A stretch of 64,000 bases of DNA, taken from Prosthecobacter sp. Its GTDB lineage: Bacteria > Verrucomicrobiota > Verrucomicrobiia > Verrucomicrobiales > Verrucomicrobiaceae. The number at the start of each line of letters is the position of its first letter. Within the stretch, counting starts at the first letter, position 1. Under the pieces are notes generated by a model. It saw only the letters and a list, made by a program, of their open reading frames with translations, was not told where the DNA came from and searched no databases. The stretch is taken from contig JABARQ010000005.1 in NCBI GenBank assembly GCA_019186985.1, positions 62,001 to 126,000 on the forward strand. The letters run 5' to 3'. Made by a program: the position numbers and the translations under genes. Positions 27,543 to 37,017 of this stretch are shown one piece after another.

Positions 27543-28517
27543 CTAGGTCAGCCTGCGCCAGGGAAGACGTTCGAGCAGGTCGCCAAACCCCAGGCCGCCG
27601 CCGACAAGGTCCGGTTGAATCAGGCCGCCCGGCGACTGAATCCGTTCGAAAAATCCATCGGGCTCGAACAGGTGCTGGGTGCAGAGTCCGCAGAGGCCGA
27701 TGCGGTCGCCCAGTTCCCTGCGGGCCACGGCGGCCTCGTGGGCGGCGAACATCTGGCCGAGGGCGTGGTCCATGGCGGAGGTGATCATCAGGGGATGGCG
27801 GGGATGTCTGGCGGCGACGGTGCGCCAGTCCCGGCGGGCGGGTTTGACGACCACGGTGGAGAAGCCTTCGGTGCCGCTCTGCCAGCCTTTGTCGAGGGCG
27901 AGACGGACGCCCCAGCGGTCCTGGGCCTGCTTCCAGGCGGCGGCATCATAGGGGAAGGGGTCCTCGATGAGGTCCAGCCGCTGATAGGTGCGCAGCGGCA
28001 TGAACTCGATGAACTGGGAGAAGCCGCGTGCGTCGAGGCAGCCGTTGAAGTCCACGCGCAGCTTCAGGCCTGAGGACTCACCGAGGCGGGCGCACTGCTC
28101 CAGGAAGCGGCGTGTTTCGCCGTAGTTGGCAAAGCCCTTCGCCTTCAGGGCGGGCCAGCCCTCGCTTAACAAACGTTGCATCTGGGGGTCGGCCGGGCTG
28201 GCAAAGCTCCAGGAGTAGTGGCTGCGCGGGATCTCCAGGCCTTCGAAAAGGCTGACACCGGCCTCCCGTGCGGCGCCATCAGCCTGCGCACAGCGCAGGG
28301 CCATGGCGGACACCGGCGTGGTCACGCCTTCCTGAAGAAGCAGGAGCTGCTGCTCGACCGGGGCGTCGCCGAACTCCGGCCAGGGATGGATGCAGCCGAA
28401 GCCGGATCCGACGCGGATGAGGGCGCCTGGAAAGACGCGACGGTGGGAGGCCGAGTTGAGCGCCACACCGCTGCGCAGGAGGTATTCGTAAACGTAGATC
28501 GTCGGGGCGGCGGTCAT
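27543..28517 (-). CDS. menC: o-Succinylbenzoate synthase (MenC)
   Basis: A 324-residue enolase-superfamily enzyme that dehydrates SHCHC to o-succinylbenzoate in menaquinone synthesis. The KxK motif is visible as ALKAKGF. Metal ligands follow in order: Asp in LRVDFNG, Glu in LIEDPFPYD and Asp in LALDKGW. The second catalytic Lys is in VVVKPA. The start at ATG 28517 gives the expected short N-terminal capping domain; the long upstream open frame to 28859 overlaps a terminator and is spurious. MenD is encoded about 5 kb away on the other strand. Confidence 0.88.
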   Translation of the reverse strand: MTAAPTIYVYEYLLRSGVALNSASHRRVFPGALIRVGSGFGCIHPWPEFGDAPVEQQLLLLQEGVTTPVSAMALRCAQADGAAREAGVSLFEGLEIPRSHYSWSFASPADPQMQRLLSEGWPALKAKGFANYGETRRFLEQCARLGESSGLKLRVDFNGCLDARGFSQFIEFMPLRTYQRLDLIEDPFPYDAAAWKQAQDRWGVRLALDKGWQSGTEGFSTVVVKPARRDWRTVAARHPRHPLMITSAMDHALGQMFAAHEAAVARRELGDRIGLCGLCTQHLFEPDGFFERIQSPGGLIQPDLVGGGLGFGDLLERLPWRRLT

Positions 28518-28598
28518 GTCGTGCGTTGCTGGCGGGGCACAGGTGCCGCCTGGCTGGGATCCCGCAAGCCTTGGGCGGCGTGGAGCTGAATCCAGGAA

Positions 28599-28633
28599 AG
28601 AAAAGCCCAGGCTGGTTTCGCAGCCTGGGCTTT
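28599..28633 (-). terminator. Intrinsic terminator after the Gfo/Idh gene
   Basis: A perfect 13-bp stem (AAAGCCCAGGCTG and its complement) encloses a 6-nt loop. On the minus strand it is followed by TTTTCTTT. It lies just 3' of the oxidoreductase stop codon and separates that gene from menC. Confidence 0.85.
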
Positions 28634-28651
28634 CAAGGGGTTGAACCGGGA

Positions 28652-30103
28652 TCAGGCCTTCCAGCCGTCGCGGTAGGCGGGGCGGGAGACGTACTTGTTG
28701 GCGGCCTCGACGTTGGAGACCTTCATGCCCTGCTTGTCCCACTGCACGCTCTGCTGGGCGCGCACGGCGAGGTTGCCAAGGAGCACGAACTCGGTCAGCG
28801 GGCAGCTGTAGTCGAAGTTCGAGCTGGGGGAGCCGCCATGGACGATGTGGTGGGCCCACTCGCCCTGGGGGTTGTTGGGCATCACGGAGCGGGTTTCGGT
28901 CTTCTTGATCTTGCCGGACCTCATGTCGAGGCGGACCTGGGTGTAGCGCTCCTCGTTGTAGATGACGGGGCTGGAGCAGTAGGCCTCACCTTCGAAGACG
29001 GTGCCTTCGGTGCCGATGAACATCATGCCGCTGCTGGCCTTCTCGAACGCCTTCTTGGCGAGGTCGCTGGTCATGTGCGGGGAGATTTCCGGCTTGTTGG
29101 GCTTGCCGTCCTTGGAGCCGTCGTTCCAGGAGACGGTGAGGGCGGGGTGCCTGCCGGCGGGCATGTGGTAGACGAGGTCGCTCCAGACCGGGGCGCAGGT
29201 GTCGGAGATCGGGCTGGAGACGGCGTCGATCTTCTCGGGGATGAGCTGGCCGAGGATGGAGAAGGAGGAGTCCATGATGTGGCAGCCCATGTCACCCAGG
29301 GCGCCGGAGCCGAACTGCCACCAGCCGCGCCAGGAGAAGGGATGCACGCTGTTGCCACGCTTGCCGTTGGCACCGGCGGGGATTTCAAACTGGAAGTAGG
29401 GCTCGCTGGCCTCGCTGGAGAGCCAGAGGTCCCAGTCGAGTTCGGGCGGGCACTCGGCGGCGATCTTGTTCAGCGGTCCCTGGGGCCAGATGGGGCGGTT
29501 GGTCCAGAGGCGGATTTCCTTGAGGGTGCCGATGGCGCCCTGCTCGATCCACTCCTTGGCAAGGCGCTGGCCTTCCATGGTGCGGCCCTGGTTGCCCATC
29601 TGGGTGACGACGCCGGCCTCCTTGGCGGCGCGGTGCAGGTCGCGGACTTCACTGATGTAGTTGCACAGGGGCTTCTGAACGCAGACGTGCTTCTTGTGCT
29701 TGATGGCGTGCATCGCGGCCACGTAGTGGGTGTGGTCCGGGGTGGAGACGATCACTGCGTCGATCTCATTGGCCATCTCGTCGAACATCCTGCGGAAGTC
29801 CTGGTAGAGCTTCGGCGCGTTCGGGGCGGCCTGGCCGGAGTCGAGGTGATGTTTTTCGCGCTTCTTGGCAGCCTCTTCGAGGCGCTTTTTGTCGACATCG
29901 ACAAGGGCGACGATGGTGTGGTCGAGCGTCACGCCCTGGGTGTCGGACTGACCCTTGCCGTTGGCGCCGATGACGGCGATGCGCAGCTTTTTGCCGGCGG
30001 CGTCCTGGCCCTTGAGAAGGAGGTTCGGACCGGTGAAGGCTCCGGCGGCGAGGCCGGCCGTGCGGCCGAGGAAGTGACGGCGTGAGATGATGTTGAGACC
30101 CAT
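28652..30103 (-). CDS. Tat-exported Gfo/Idh/MocA family oxidoreductase
   Basis: The 483-residue product begins with a twin-arginine leader (ISRRHFLGRTAGLAAGAF), so it should be exported folded with its cofactor. The Rossmann motif is modified (IAVIGANGKG). The family motif VCVQKPLCNYISE (usual EKP here QKP) and the following substrate domain are clear. In these phyla such proteins act on sugars or their derivatives, but the substrate is unknown. ATG 30103 places the RR motif near the N-terminus; ATG 30142 is also possible. The gene is followed by a strong terminator. Confidence 0.87.
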   Translation of the reverse strand: MGLNIISRRHFLGRTAGLAAGAFTGPNLLLKGQDAAGKKLRIAVIGANGKGQSDTQGVTLDHTIVALVDVDKKRLEEAAKKREKHHLDSGQAAPNAPKLYQDFRRMFDEMANEIDAVIVSTPDHTHYVAAMHAIKHKKHVCVQKPLCNYISEVRDLHRAAKEAGVVTQMGNQGRTMEGQRLAKEWIEQGAIGTLKEIRLWTNRPIWPQGPLNKIAAECPPELDWDLWLSSEASEPYFQFEIPAGANGKRGNSVHPFSWRGWWQFGSGALGDMGCHIMDSSFSILGQLIPEKIDAVSSPISDTCAPVWSDLVYHMPAGRHPALTVSWNDGSKDGKPNKPEISPHMTSDLAKKAFEKASSGMMFIGTEGTVFEGEAYCSSPVIYNEERYTQVRLDMRSGKIKKTETRSVMPNNPQGEWAHHIVHGGSPSSNFDYSCPLTEFVLLGNLAVRAQQSVQWDKQGMKVSNVEAANKYVSRPAYRDGWKA

Positions 30104-30162
30104 GGGGTGTTGGCTGTGGTTGATGTTGGAGGATGAGGACAAACGTATGGTTTGGCGCGATA

Positions 30163-32076
30163 TTACGATGGAAGTGGGGTCAGTTTCGAGAGCACCTTCG
30201 CCACGGTGTTTTCCACGGTCAGGCCATGCTTTTTCCGCAGGGCGGGAACATTGCCGTGCTCGACAAAGGCGTCCGGCCAGCCGATGCGGACCACCGGGGT
30301 CTTGATGCCTGCGTCGTTGAGGTGCTCGATGACGCCGCAGCCAAAGCCGTTCATGAGGACATGATCCTCGAGGGTGCAGACGACCTTTGCCTTGCGGGCT
30401 GCGGCTTCGATGAGGGCGCCGTCCAGGGGTTTGATCCAGCGCGGATTGATGAGGGCGACGGAGAGGCCTTTCGCCTCAAGTTCGGCCCTGGCCTTCTGAG
30501 CGACGGGGAACATCTCTCCGAGGCCGATAAGCACGACATCGCTGCCGTCGGCGACGAGTTCTGCCTTGCCGATTTCCAGGAGCTGGGGCCTGGGCTTGGG
30601 GGTGGCTCCGGGGCCGTTGCCGCGAGGGTAGCGGATGGCGATGGGGCCCTTGTCGTAGTTCGCCATGGTCCAGAGCATGTCGACGAACTCGTCCTCGTCC
30701 TTCGGCTGCATGTGAACAAGGCCGGGCACGCCGCGGAGGTAGGCGATGTCAAAGAGGCCGTGGTGGGTGGGGCCGTCGTCGCCGCTGAGGCTGCCGCGGT
30801 CCATGCAAAGGCGCACCGGCAGGTCCTGGATCGCCATGTCATGAATGATCATGTCATAGGCGCGCTGCATGAAGGTGGAGTAGATGGTGAGGAAGGGCCG
30901 CAGGCCCTGGGTGGCGAGGCCGCAGGCGAAGAGGGCGGCGTGCTCTTCGGCGATGCCGACGTCGAAGTAGCGTTCGGGGATCTCCTTCTTGAAAACCATC
31001 AGGCCCGTGCCGCCGGGCATGGCGCCGGTGATGGCCACGATGCGTTCATCTTCCTTGGCGAAGTCAGTGACGCTGCGGCCGTAGATCTGGGAGTAAGTCG
31101 GCTTGTCGGTGGCGGCGGTCTCGCCGGTCTCGACGTTGTACTTGCCGAGTCCGTGAAACTTCAGCGGGTCCTCCAGGGCGGGCTTGTAGCCGCGTCCCTT
31201 TTCCGTGAGGATGTGGAGGATGACGGGTTCGTTCTGATTCTTCAGGAACTCGAAGGTCTGGATCAGCAGCGGCAGGTTGTGGCCGTCGATGGGGCCGTAG
31301 TAGCGGATGCCGAACTCATCAAAGAGCGTGCTGCGGTTGTGAGGGCCTTCGCTCTGGGGGAGCAGGAGGCCCTTCGCGGTCTTTTCCACGCGTTCAGCCA
31401 GCTTGCGGGCGCCGTCGCCGAGCAGGAACTCGACAAGCTTCGCCGTCTTGTCATGCAGGCTGGCGAAGCCGGGGTGGGTGGCGATGCTGTTAAAATAGCT
31501 GGCGATGGCGCCGACGTTCTTGTCGATGCTCCACTCGTTGTCGTTGAGGACGATGATGAGCTTCTTGGTGTGGGCGGCGACGTTGTTGAGCGCCTCAAAC
31601 ACGGGGCCGCAGGTGAAGGCGGCGTCACCCGCCACGCAGACGACGTGCTCGTCGCTGCCCTTCAGGTCACGGGCGGTGGCCATGCCGAGCGCGGCGCCGA
31701 CGGAGGTGCCTGCATGGCCGGCGCCATAGCAGTCGTGCTCGCTTTCACTGCGCAGCAGGAAGCCGTTCAGGCCCTCATACTGGCGGATGGTGTGGATCTT
31801 GTCCCAGCGACCAGTGAGCATCTTGTGGACATAACCCTGGTGGGCGACGTCGAAGACAAACTTGTCCTTCGGGGTGTCGAAGACCCGGTGCATGGCCATG
31901 GTCAGCTCCACCACGCCCAGGTTGGGGCCGAGGTGACCTCCGGTTTCAGCCAGGGTCGAGATCAGGGTCTGACGAATCTTTTCGGCAAGATCAGGGAGTT
32001 TCTCGGGCGGAAGGGCCTTGAGGTCGGCAGGGCTGGTGATCGGGGGTAGTTCAGTATCCACAATGATGGGGTTCAA
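30163..32076 (-). CDS. dxs: 1-Deoxy-D-xylulose-5-phosphate synthase
   Basis: A 637-residue thiamine-diphosphate enzyme that condenses pyruvate and glyceraldehyde 3-phosphate in the first step of the MEP isoprenoid pathway. GGHLGPNLG (His49) and the ThDP/magnesium motif starting Gly150-Asp151 and ending in LNDN (177-180) are intact. The C-terminal transketolase domain carries DRGSLSGDDGPTHHG and RYPRGNGPG. The start is a TTG that overlaps the TGA of xseB (shared TTGA), indicating translational coupling; GTG 32061 is an alternative. The pairing with xseB is also seen in other bacteria. Confidence 0.94.
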   Translation of the reverse strand: MNPIIVDTELPPITSPADLKALPPEKLPDLAEKIRQTLISTLAETGGHLGPNLGVVELTMAMHRVFDTPKDKFVFDVAHQGYVHKMLTGRWDKIHTIRQYEGLNGFLLRSESEHDCYGAGHAGTSVGAALGMATARDLKGSDEHVVCVAGDAAFTCGPVFEALNNVAAHTKKLIIVLNDNEWSIDKNVGAIASYFNSIATHPGFASLHDKTAKLVEFLLGDGARKLAERVEKTAKGLLLPQSEGPHNRSTLFDEFGIRYYGPIDGHNLPLLIQTFEFLKNQNEPVILHILTEKGRGYKPALEDPLKFHGLGKYNVETGETAATDKPTYSQIYGRSVTDFAKEDERIVAITGAMPGGTGLMVFKKEIPERYFDVGIAEEHAALFACGLATQGLRPFLTIYSTFMQRAYDMIIHDMAIQDLPVRLCMDRGSLSGDDGPTHHGLFDIAYLRGVPGLVHMQPKDEDEFVDMLWTMANYDKGPIAIRYPRGNGPGATPKPRPQLLEIGKAELVADGSDVVLIGLGEMFPVAQKARAELEAKGLSVALINPRWIKPLDGALIEAAARKAKVVCTLEDHVLMNGFGCGVIEHLNDAGIKTPVVRIGWPDAFVEHGNVPALRKKHGLTVENTVAKVLSKLTPLPS

Positions 32077-32417
32077 AAGAGTCGTATTTCGCCGTCGGCA
32101 GCCTCCGTTCCGGGCTTGGCGGCGGAGGCGGGGCGGCGCCGGACAGGGCCGCGCGTCTTGTCCTCCTGGGGGTCGTCCTTGCCTGCCTCAAAAGGGGCCA
32201 GTTCAGCCCTGCCGTCGGCTTTCAGGGTGATGGACTCCACCCGGCGGCGCGCGGTCTCGATGTGCTGACGGCAGGTTTTCAAAAGCTGCATGCCCTCCTC
32301 ATAGGAACTGATGAGGTCCCCCAGGGGCATGCGGTCGCCTTCGAGGGCCGACACGATTTCATCCAGGCGCTCCATGGCCTGTTCGAAGGAAATGTCGGGG
32401 TTTTCGGGGACGCTCAT
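32073..32417 (-). CDS. xseB: Exodeoxyribonuclease VII small subunit
   Basis: A 114-residue protein whose first 75 residues match the XseB two-helix fold: SFEQAMERLDEIVSALE, then PLGDLISSYEEGMQLLKTC. XseB binds the large subunit XseA, which degrades single-stranded DNA; xseA is not in this window. The C-terminal 40 residues are a charged, Pro/Ala/Lys-rich extension beyond the usual length. ATG 32417 starts the conserved region; the frame continues upstream but without homology. The stop overlaps the dxs start. Confidence 0.85.
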   Translation of the reverse strand: MSVPENPDISFEQAMERLDEIVSALEGDRMPLGDLISSYEEGMQLLKTCRQHIETARRRVESITLKADGRAELAPFEAGKDDPQEDKTRGPVRRRPASAAKPGTEAADGEIRLF

Positions 32418-32585
32418 GGCGGTGGAAAATCGGGCGCGCATTATCAGGAGTGCCGCCAGGGTGGCAAGCAGTAAAACCAGGGGTGGAAAGTTCGACAAAT
32501 ACCTTGTTTGGCGAGTGGGAAATAGGTCTTTTGCACCTGCATTGCACCTTGCGCCGGTGGACTCTCGCCCCATTGTCCGCGCCCC

Positions 32586-33392
32586 ATGAACAAGCTGGAC
32601 GAAATCATCGCCCACAAACGAACCGAAGTTGAGAAGCTCCTGCCGCGCCTGGAGAAGCTTCGCGCCGCCGCGACCCTGCGTGACGATTTTCGCTCGCTGG
32701 CAGACGCCCTGCGCGCCGATCCCACCCGCCTGGGCATGATCGCCGAGGTCAAGCGTGCTTCACCGTCCGCCGGGACCATCGCCCAGGACTTTGACCCGCT
32801 CACCATCGCCCGCACTTATGAGAAGGCCGGTGCCAGCGCCCTTTCCGTGCTGACGGATGAGAAGTACTTCCAGGGTCATCTGAACTACCTCACGCTGATT
32901 CGTGAGCAGGTGGACATCCCATGCCTGCGCAAGGACTTCATCATCCACGAAGCCCAGATTTACGAGGCCGTGGTCGCCGGGGCGGATGCCATCCTGCTGA
33001 TCGTGGCGGCCCTGGACCAGCCCACCCTGGTGCGCCTGCTGGAGGTCGCCCACACCTTTCAGCTCGACGTTCTGATGGAGGTGCATGACCTGCCCGAACT
33101 TGAGCGCGCCCTGGAGACCGACGCGCGCATCATCGGCGTCAACAACCGCAACCTGAAGAGCTTCACCGTCGACCTGGGAACCACCGAGTCCCTGGCGGAG
33201 GAGGTGCCGGACGACATCATCCTGGTCGCCGAGAGCGGCATCAAGACCGTGGGCGACGCTGAAAGGCTGGCCCTCTGCGGTGCTGACGCGCTTTTGGTTG
33301 GCGAGACCCTGATGCGCAGCTCGAACGTCCTGCACGACCTTCCGGCGCTGAGGGTGTTGAAGCCCCAGGCCGACCCTGCCGCCGCCGAATGA
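32586..33392 (+). CDS. trpC: Indole-3-glycerol-phosphate synthase
   Basis: A 268-residue TIM-barrel enzyme of tryptophan synthesis that closes the indole ring of CdRP. Lys56 in AEVKRASPS and Lys116 in CLRKDFI are the catalytic lysines. VNNRNLKSFTVDL and VAESGIK are further family motifs, the latter with the substrate-phosphate loop. Length is standard. The stop codon overlaps the menD start (ATGA), so a tryptophan gene and a menaquinone gene form one operon, both being chorismate-using pathways. No trp leader or attenuator is obvious upstream. Confidence 0.95.
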   Translation: MNKLDEIIAHKRTEVEKLLPRLEKLRAAATLRDDFRSLADALRADPTRLGMIAEVKRASPSAGTIAQDFDPLTIARTYEKAGASALSVLTDEKYFQGHLNYLTLIREQVDIPCLRKDFIIHEAQIYEAVVAGADAILLIVAALDQPTLVRLLEVAHTFQLDVLMEVHDLPELERALETDARIIGVNNRNLKSFTVDLGTTESLAEEVPDDIILVAESGIKTVGDAERLALCGADALLVGETLMRSSNVLHDLPALRVLKPQADPAAAE

Positions 33393-34933
33393 AAAACCTC
33401 CTCATCCGCTCCACGCTGACCGCCCTGGCAAGGCTCGGAGTGGCCGAGGTCTGCGTGGCGGCGGGAGCGCGCAACGCGCCGATCATCAGCGCCCTGGTGG
33501 AATGTGAAGGCGTGAAGCTGTGGAGCTTCTTCGAGGAGCGCAGCGCGGCTTTCTTTGCCCTGGGGCGCATCATGGCCGACCGCGGGCCCGTGGCCGTCCT
33601 CACCACGTCAGGGACGGCCGCCGCCGAGCTGCTGCCCGCCGTCATTGAAGCCCATTATCAGGGGCTGCCGCTGGTGCTGGTCACGGCCGACCGCCCCCGC
33701 CGGTTCCGGGGCAGCGGCGCACCGCAGGCGATTGAGCAGAAGGATTTGTTCGGCCCCTACGTCAGCGCCTGCATCGACGTGGAGCAGGGGGCCAGCGTGG
33801 CCTGGCCCACCCGGATCGCCGACCGGCCGCTGCACATCAACGTCTGCCTGGACGAGCCGCTGGAGGTTGAGCACAGCGGGATCGACTTCCTCAGCCATCA
33901 TCCGCAGAAGCCGCTCAAGCCGGCGAAGGTGCCCGAGTTCATCCTCTCCGGCGAACCGACGGCCGTCCTGGCCTGTGGCCTGCATCCTTCGGAGGCGCGG
34001 GAGGCCGCTCCGGTCCTGGCGAACCTGGGCCTGCCCGTGCTGGCGGAGTCCACCTCCAACCTCTGGCAGCGCTGGCCTGAGCATCCGGAACTGGAGCATC
34101 TCCTGGTGCCTGCCGCCGAGGTTCATCTGCGCGCCCTGGACATCCGCCAGGTCATCCGCATCGGCGGCATTCCCTCGTCACGCTGGTGGCGCGATCTTGA
34201 AAAGCGTCCCGAGGTCTGGGTGACGAACATCTCCCGGCTGCCCTTTCCTGGGCTTTCCCGGAAGGAGCATGTGCAGACGCTGCCCTGGCATGCGCTGGAG
34301 ATGCTGGCCAAACGAACTTTGCGTCCGGCTGTGTTCGGTCATGACAAGAAGCCCCTGGGTTCGAGGTTTGCCGAGTTTCCCCATTCCGAACCGGCCTGGA
34401 TGCGGGAGATCCTTTCGCGCCTGAAGCCCCATGACCGTGTCTTCATCGGCAACAGCCTGCCGATCCGCGAGATGAACCTGGCGCTCAGGCTGCCGGAGCA
34501 GGGGATTGAGTTCTTTGCCAACCGCGGCGCCAACGGCATTGACGGCCTTGTTTCAACCTGGCTTGGCGCGAGCGCCAGCTCACGCTGTTCCTGGCTGGTT
34601 GTCGGTGACCTGAGCGCGATGTACGATCTCGCTGCGCCATGGATCATGCCCCAGCTGCCCCAGGGCAATCGGCGGCTGGTGGTGATCAACAACCAGGGCG
34701 GCAAGATCTTCTCCCACGTCAAAAGCCTGCGGAGCCTGTCAAACGAGGCCAGGCAGATCATCGAAAACCGCCACCGGGTGAGCTTTGAGCCCTGGGCGCA
34801 GATGTGGGGCCTGGGATACATCCGCGCCACGCGGCCGGAGCACCTGGAAGCCATCCCGGATGGCGCCTTTCTCATTGAAGTGCTGCCGGATGCGGGGGAG
34901 ACGGAGGCGTTTTATCGGGCGCTGGAGGAGTAA
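33389..34933 (+). CDS. menD: 2-Succinyl-5-enolpyruvyl-6-hydroxy-3-cyclohexene-1-carboxylate synthase
   Basis: This 514-residue ThDP enzyme joins isochorismate and 2-oxoglutarate in menaquinone synthesis. The N-terminal domain shows CVAAGARNAPI, the catalytic-Glu region FFEERSAAFFALG and TTSGTAAAELLPAVIEA. The ThDP motif is GDLSAMYDL...VVINNQGGKIF near residues 408-440. It is slightly shorter than the E. coli enzyme because the C-terminus stops soon after the ThDP domain. It starts within the last codons of trpC. Confidence 0.93.
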   Translation: MKNLLIRSTLTALARLGVAEVCVAAGARNAPIISALVECEGVKLWSFFEERSAAFFALGRIMADRGPVAVLTTSGTAAAELLPAVIEAHYQGLPLVLVTADRPRRFRGSGAPQAIEQKDLFGPYVSACIDVEQGASVAWPTRIADRPLHINVCLDEPLEVEHSGIDFLSHHPQKPLKPAKVPEFILSGEPTAVLACGLHPSEAREAAPVLANLGLPVLAESTSNLWQRWPEHPELEHLLVPAAEVHLRALDIRQVIRIGGIPSSRWWRDLEKRPEVWVTNISRLPFPGLSRKEHVQTLPWHALEMLAKRTLRPAVFGHDKKPLGSRFAEFPHSEPAWMREILSRLKPHDRVFIGNSLPIREMNLALRLPEQGIEFFANRGANGIDGLVSTWLGASASSRCSWLVVGDLSAMYDLAAPWIMPQLPQGNRRLVVINNQGGKIFSHVKSLRSLSNEARQIIENRHRVSFEPWAQMWGLGYIRATRPEHLEAIPDGAFLIEVLPDAGETEAFYRALEE

Positions 34934-34978
34934 GGAGAAGCAGGAAGCCTGGGCGTGCCTTGCCCGGGGCCGAGTTCG

Positions 34979-36871
34979 TCAGGCGTTTGCCGTGGTCTGT
35001 CGTTCCAGTTCTTCGGCCGCTTTTTCCCAGGCGGTGGTTTCCTGGGCGATCCGGGGTTCGATCTGTTCGAGTTCTTCGCTCAGGGCGCGGAACCTGGCGG
35101 CGTCGGCGTAGGTGGCGCCGTCCTGGAGAAGCTCCACCAGCTCCAGCTTGCGCTTCTCCAGGCCGGCGAGGCGTTGCTCGATGGCGGAGACCTTTTCCTC
35201 CAGTTCCTTGCGGATGCGGCTGCGAGCGTTGCGGGCCTCGGCTTCAGCACGTTTCTGCTCCTTGGTCTTCGCGCCGCCGGTCGTGCCGTCCGCAGTGGAT
35301 GAAATGTTTTTGCCGCCGCCGTTGGAACTGCCGTAGCTGGCGGGCTGGGCGTTGGTGAGACTGGCGGTCAGGGCTTCGCGGGCGGAGGTGGACCTGGTTT
35401 TGTCGAGGTAATACTGGTAGTCTCCGGCGTAGGGGGTGAGGACGCCGGCGGCGATATGCAGGACGCTGCGGGCCATGGCCCGGATGAAGTGAACGTCGTG
35501 GCTGATGAACACGAGTGTGCCTTCGTAATCCTCCAGGGCCTGGATCAGGGCGTCGATGCTGCCCATGTCGAGGTGCGTGGTGGGCTCGTCCATGAGGAGA
35601 AGGTTGGGCGGGTCGAGCAGCAGGCGGACGAGGGCGAGGCGGCTTTTTTCACCACCGCTGAGGACGCCGACGGGCTTGAAGACGTCGTCGCCATGAAAGA
35701 GGAAGCTGCCGAGAAGGGTGCGGGCGAGCTGTTCGCCGGGTCTGCTGGGCAGGTCCATGGCGGACTGGAGCACGGTGTGGCGCATGTTGAGGACGTCGCC
35801 GCGGTACTGCGCGAAGTAGCCGGGCTTGACGTTGTGACCGAGTTCACGCCGGCCGGACTGAGGGGTGAGGGCGCCGGCGAGAAGCTTGAGCAGGGTGGAC
35901 TTGCCGGCGCCGTTGGGGCCGACGAGGACGAGGCGCTGGCCGCGTTCGACCTCGAAGTCGAGGTCTTCATAGACGGGAGTTTGCCCATAACCAAAAGAGA
36001 GGTTTTTGAGCGTCAGCACGCGCTGGCCGCTGCGGGGCGGCTGAGGAAAGCGGAACTTGACCTGCTTGGCGGCCTGCTGGGGGGCGTCGACCCTTTCCAT
36101 GCGGTCGATCATCTTCAGCTTGTCCTGGGCGCGGGAGGCGAAGTTGGCCTTGGCCTTGAAGCGGTCGGCCCACTGCTGGAGCTTGGCGATCTCGCGCTGC
36201 TGGTTTTCAAAGGCGGACTGCATCTGCTCCTCGCGGGCGGCTTTCTCCCGGAGGTAGTCGTCGTAGTTGCCGCGGTAGCGGATGACCTTGGAGTGGGCGA
36301 TCTCGAGGATGGTGTCGCAGAGGGCGTTGAGGAACTCACGGTCATGGGAGATCATGAGGATGGCGCCGGGATAGGTCTGCAGGTAGGCCTGGAACCAGAG
36401 CAGTGATTCGAGGTCGAGGTGGTTGGTGGGTTCGTCGAGGAGGAGGAGGTCGGGCTCCTGGACGAGCAGGCGGGCGAGGTGGGCGCGCATGACCCAGCCG
36501 CCGCTGAGGGTGCGGGCGTTGCGATCGAAGTCGCTTTCGCGAAAGGCGAGGCCCTTGAGGATGCGCTTGGCCTTGGGTTCCAGCTCCCAGCGGTGGTGTT
36601 CATCGACATGGCCGGTGGCGAGCTGGAGGACGGTGACATCGTCCACCGGGGCGCTTTCCTGGGGGAGGAAGCCGAAGTTGAGGCCCTTTTCCATGGTCAC
36701 CTGGCCGTCGTCGGGCGTGGATTCGCGCAGCAGCAGGGAGAAAAGGGTGGACTTGCCGGCTCCGTTCGGGCCGATGAGGCCGATCTTCTCGCCACGGTTG
36801 ATGTGGAAGGAGACGCCGCTGAAGAGCGTGCGGCCTGCGTAGGTCTTGCTGACGTTGTGGACGGAGAGCAT
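34979..36871 (-). CDS. ABC-F family ATPase
   Basis: A 630-residue soluble protein with two ABC domains and no membrane helices. Walker A motifs are GPNGAGKST at residues 34-42 and again near 318. The signatures are LSGGWVMRAHLARLL and LSGGEKSRLALVRLL, with Walker B LLLLDEPTNHLD and LLLMDEPTTHLD. A linker of about 80 residues lies between the domains. The last 110 residues form a Lys/Glu-rich coiled coil, as in the Uup subgroup. ABC-F proteins act on ribosomes; the exact role is not assignable. It is divergent from the PfkB gene. Confidence 0.92.
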   Translation of the reverse strand: MLSVHNVSKTYAGRTLFSGVSFHINRGEKIGLIGPNGAGKSTLFSLLLRESTPDDGQVTMEKGLNFGFLPQESAPVDDVTVLQLATGHVDEHHRWELEPKAKRILKGLAFRESDFDRNARTLSGGWVMRAHLARLLVQEPDLLLLDEPTNHLDLESLLWFQAYLQTYPGAILMISHDREFLNALCDTILEIAHSKVIRYRGNYDDYLREKAAREEQMQSAFENQQREIAKLQQWADRFKAKANFASRAQDKLKMIDRMERVDAPQQAAKQVKFRFPQPPRSGQRVLTLKNLSFGYGQTPVYEDLDFEVERGQRLVLVGPNGAGKSTLLKLLAGALTPQSGRRELGHNVKPGYFAQYRGDVLNMRHTVLQSAMDLPSRPGEQLARTLLGSFLFHGDDVFKPVGVLSGGEKSRLALVRLLLDPPNLLLMDEPTTHLDMGSIDALIQALEDYEGTLVFISHDVHFIRAMARSVLHIAAGVLTPYAGDYQYYLDKTRSTSAREALTASLTNAQPASYGSSNGGGKNISSTADGTTGGAKTKEQKRAEAEARNARSRIRKELEEKVSAIEQRLAGLEKRKLELVELLQDGATYADAARFRALSEELEQIEPRIAQETTAWEKAAEELERQTTANA

Positions 36872-37017
36872 GGGGGAGGGGAGGGCAGGTCTTTGCCGAT
36901 GAAGTGGCGGAAGGCAAACAGGTGGTTGAAATAATGCGCGGCATGGCGGCGCTCTGATTTCATCCTCGACGGCTGCGGCCCTGCTCTTTATCCCTCATTG
37001 ATCCTTCATTATTCATC

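Noticed and set aside
28518-28859. N-terminal extension of menC
   Set aside because: It runs through a clear terminator and the 3' end of the oxidoreductase gene, and the peptide is Arg/Pro-rich noise.
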